The position numbers and the translations under genes are program-made. From Eonycteris spelaea (Eukaryota > Chordata > Mammalia > Chiroptera > Pteropodidae), in NCBI GenBank assembly GCA_003508835.1, contig PUFA01000062.1:4619001-4683000 (forward strand): a stretch of 64,000 bases of DNA. Direction: 5' to 3'. Below the pieces are notes generated by a model that was given only the letters and a program-made list of their open reading frames with translations, was not told the DNA's origin and did no database searches. Positions 61,795-64,000 of this stretch are shown one piece after another. Numbering within the stretch: position 1 is the first letter of the stretch; every line of letters starts with the position of its first letter.

Positions 61795-61973
61795 TTTTTA
61801 TTAGCAACCACATAAATACAGGGATTGTAGAATGTAGAAGATTTTGCAAACAGAGGAGCAATGATGGCCATTGAGGGAGGAATCTTCTTTGGGTCACCAA
61901 AAGAAGCCCATAAGCACACAATGGAATAAGGGGACCACGCCACCAGAAACATCAATATCATTATTACAGACAT
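61795..61973 (-). CDS. RRH: RRH (peropsin), penultimate coding exon
   Basis: The acceptor is tttacag before 61973 and the donor gtaagt after 61795; 59 codons plus two bases. It encodes transmembrane helix 6 (MSVIMILMFLVAWSPYSIV), the third extracellular loop (WASFGDPKKIPP) and helix 7 with APLFAKSSTFYNPCIY. The Lys in FAKSS is the conserved Schiff-base lysine that binds retinal and NPCIY is the NPxxY motif. Together with the last exon this gives the final 97 residues of a protein of about 337. Exons upstream were not found and should lie beyond the right edge. Confidence 0.93.
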
Positions 61974-62699
61974 CTGTAAAAGAAATCAGTATTGGCCAAA
62001 CCCAATATCTAAATACCTAAATAGCTAATATATCTAAAACAGTATGAAAAATTATCTAGGTTGAAATTTGAACACATTTATGTTGTTGATAACATAAAGG
62101 AAAAACCCCTCATTGTACTTTGCTCATGTATGAAATCAGATGTCATCTATGATAGCAAGAGCTTGTGAATGGATAGAATGTGACACAAATGTAAAGAAAG
62201 CTTGCTTTCTTTTGGTGTGCTAGGAAGAATACAAAAGCTGGCTTTGATGAGAGGCAAATATAAACTCACTCCTAATCCATTTCTAGTGATTGTGCTACGA
62301 ACTGCTGGCATCGTGGGTCCCCCCCCTTCACTGTCATTATCTCCTAATCTAGAAAAATAACTTTCTAACATTCTAAACTCAATCTGAAAAAAGAATCCTA
62401 TACTGAACTCACTGAATTCAAATATAGATGATTTGAGCTTGACATATACATTGTACAGTACAGACAATTTTGTAAAGCAGCTTTGTTGACATCTCATTTA
62501 AACAAAAATATAATTTTTATATCATTCCTTCCGAATTACCACTGAAATGATGGAAAAGAGGTTTAAAAAGATCAACCGGAAGGACTGAGAATCACAGGTT
62601 AAACAATAGCTTGTAAAAATTAAAACTGAATAACCTTTGTACAAGTGGCAAATTACTTAGCAGACACAAGAATGGTTAAAAAATAAATTAATAATATTT

Positions 62700-64000
62700 A
62701 GAGAGCTAGCAGTGAGGAAAAACTAGACACAGACTAATCCATGGCACAGAACTACAGACAATCTGAGGAACTGAAGGTGACAGCTTGCTCTGAATGTACG
62801 GCTGCCCATGGAACTTCAAACAGGAGAACCCACTGAAGTCTGCAAAAAGAGCAGTTAGAATTCCGAATCCCCTCTGCCCTGCACCGGGCAGCTGTTCCTT
62901 CCTCTCCCCAGAAGCACTCAGAAGATCAGTGTGAGAGGAAGGAGAGCAAGGAAACTCAGGAGTTGGGGACGCTGGGCTTAGCTGAGAGCTGGAGAGCTGT
63001 ACTAAAAAGAGGGGTGCCACATGCTGTCCCCTCCCTGCTCTGAGCCATGAGCATACGGGTAGACAGACTGGACTCCCCATACATCCCGGAATGTGAACGA
63101 ATCTCCTCCTTGGAAACTGACCAGCCCAGAAGAAATACGTAGAGATACAGCTTGTCAGAAATCCCTCCAAGAAACATCCCAGCAAAAGAACCTTTTTAGG
63201 ACATCACTCTTCAATATGCAGGGACAGTCACTGGCCACCAGACATTGAGGAAACATGCAAACTGACCGGCAGAGAAAATGGCAAAAACTCAGAGGAAACA
63301 AAAAGTATGCGATGAGCAGAAGTAAAACATAAGTGTATACATAATAACATTACAGAGTGAGAGAGATATAAAACAAGAGGAGGCTATTTAAAAGGAGTAT
63401 GCAGTATAAAATAATACTTTTATCTACAACAATGTTTTCATCCGATATATAAAAGATAGAATTTTTTAAATGCAATGGAAAGGTTGAACAATATGGTTAG
63501 CTGGGATGAGGTAAGGCAAATGAGGTGAGTTGTGCAAGTGTAGGGTCAAATCCTGTCTCTATTTAAAATTTTATATTATGTTCAATATGAGTTTTTACAT
63601 TAATTTTGACTTTTTAAAATACTGCATTGACTGACTACTTTTTTTTTTTTTGGATTACTGAGGTTTTTGATGCCTGTTTAAATTTTGCACCCAAGGCTTG
63701 AGCCTTACTTTCTTCACCCAAATCCCAGACCTGGACAAGGCTGAGGAAATCTCTCAGAAAGTAGATGCAGAAACAAATAAACAAACAAAAAACAAACAAA
63801 CAAGAAAACCCCAAACAGCAACAACATAGGAGAGAAAAAATTTTTTTTAATTAGAAGGTAAATCCAGGAGATTAAATATCCAAACAAAAGGAGTTCCAGG
63901 AAAAGAGAACAAAAGAGAACAAAAAGGGAAGGGGAGGGGAATCACCAGAGAAATAAAACAAGGAATCGTCCACAGGGAGAACCTGGTCTTCACGTTGCAA
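62700..64000 (+). repeat. L1M 5'/ORF1-upstream fragment, sense
   Basis: Toward the right edge the phrases aatccaggagattaaatatc, gagttccaggaaaagagaac and ccagagaaataaaacaagga follow the order seen near L1M ORF1. The GC-richer part at 62700-63300 probably belongs to the L1 5' region but is less certain. It would lie in an upstream RRH intron. Confidence 0.5.

Noticed and set aside
62147..62497. Minus-strand frame of 116 codons upstream of the RRH exon
   Set aside because: Considered as another RRH exon, but no opsin helix or loop sequence is present and no matching splice phase was found.
62706..63185. Minus-strand open frame of 159 codons
   Set aside because: Opposite to a stretch that fits the upstream part of an L1M; Ser/Pro-rich but no domain.

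Overview
The window is vertebrate nuclear DNA, from a placental mammal. It shows split genes with consensus GT/AG borders, old mammalian repeats (MIR, L1M, L3/CR1, MER5, MER1, Tigger) and many microsatellites. Three neighbours were recognised by protein and mRNA similarity, all on the minus strand: RRH (peropsin) at the right end, LRIT3 in the middle right, and the first exon of EGF at left centre. I recall this order and shared orientation (RRH, LRIT3, EGF) as that of human 4q25, so the block looks like conserved synteny. No young Alu, B1/B2, carnivore, bovine or equine SINE was recognised. One 5S-rRNA-derived retroposon with a separate 3' body and a target-site duplication is present. Families of this kind are known mainly from fruit bats (Pteropodidae) and the springhare, so a fruit bat is my best guess, held only moderately.

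Layout, left to right. 1-18138: first intron of EGF, non-coding, with L1M and MIR relics, a solo LTR, a hAT transposase relic and the 5S-derived element. 18139-18789: EGF exon 1, about 520 bases of 5' UTR and 127 coding bases. 18790-44293: EGF promoter and the EGF-LRIT3 intergenic region, dominated by L1M 3' ends, an L3/CR1 relic, MER1/MER5 elements and a long GATA repeat. 44294-58267: LRIT3, four coding exons with intact splice signals but three separate frame-breaking indels. 60437-61973 and onward: the last two coding exons of RRH, intact. 62700-64000: a relic that looks like the 5' part of an L1M.

Functionally, RRH encodes a retinal photoisomerase-type opsin. LRIT3 normally encodes a synaptic adhesion protein needed for the TRPM1 channel complex of ON bipolar cells. 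EGF encodes the large membrane precursor of epidermal growth factor. Their adjacency is conserved neighbourhood, not an operon.

The main observation is LRIT3. Exon 2 lacks one base and exon 3 carries a net two-base loss and a one-base gain. Splice sites, the other coding sequence and the whole 382-codon last exon remain open. This is either a recently broken gene or a cluster of assembly errors. The second is the EGF leader, which contains a long GA/CT microsatellite, an 11-base G run and a 25-codon upstream ORF that appear absent or much shorter in the human leader as I remember it.
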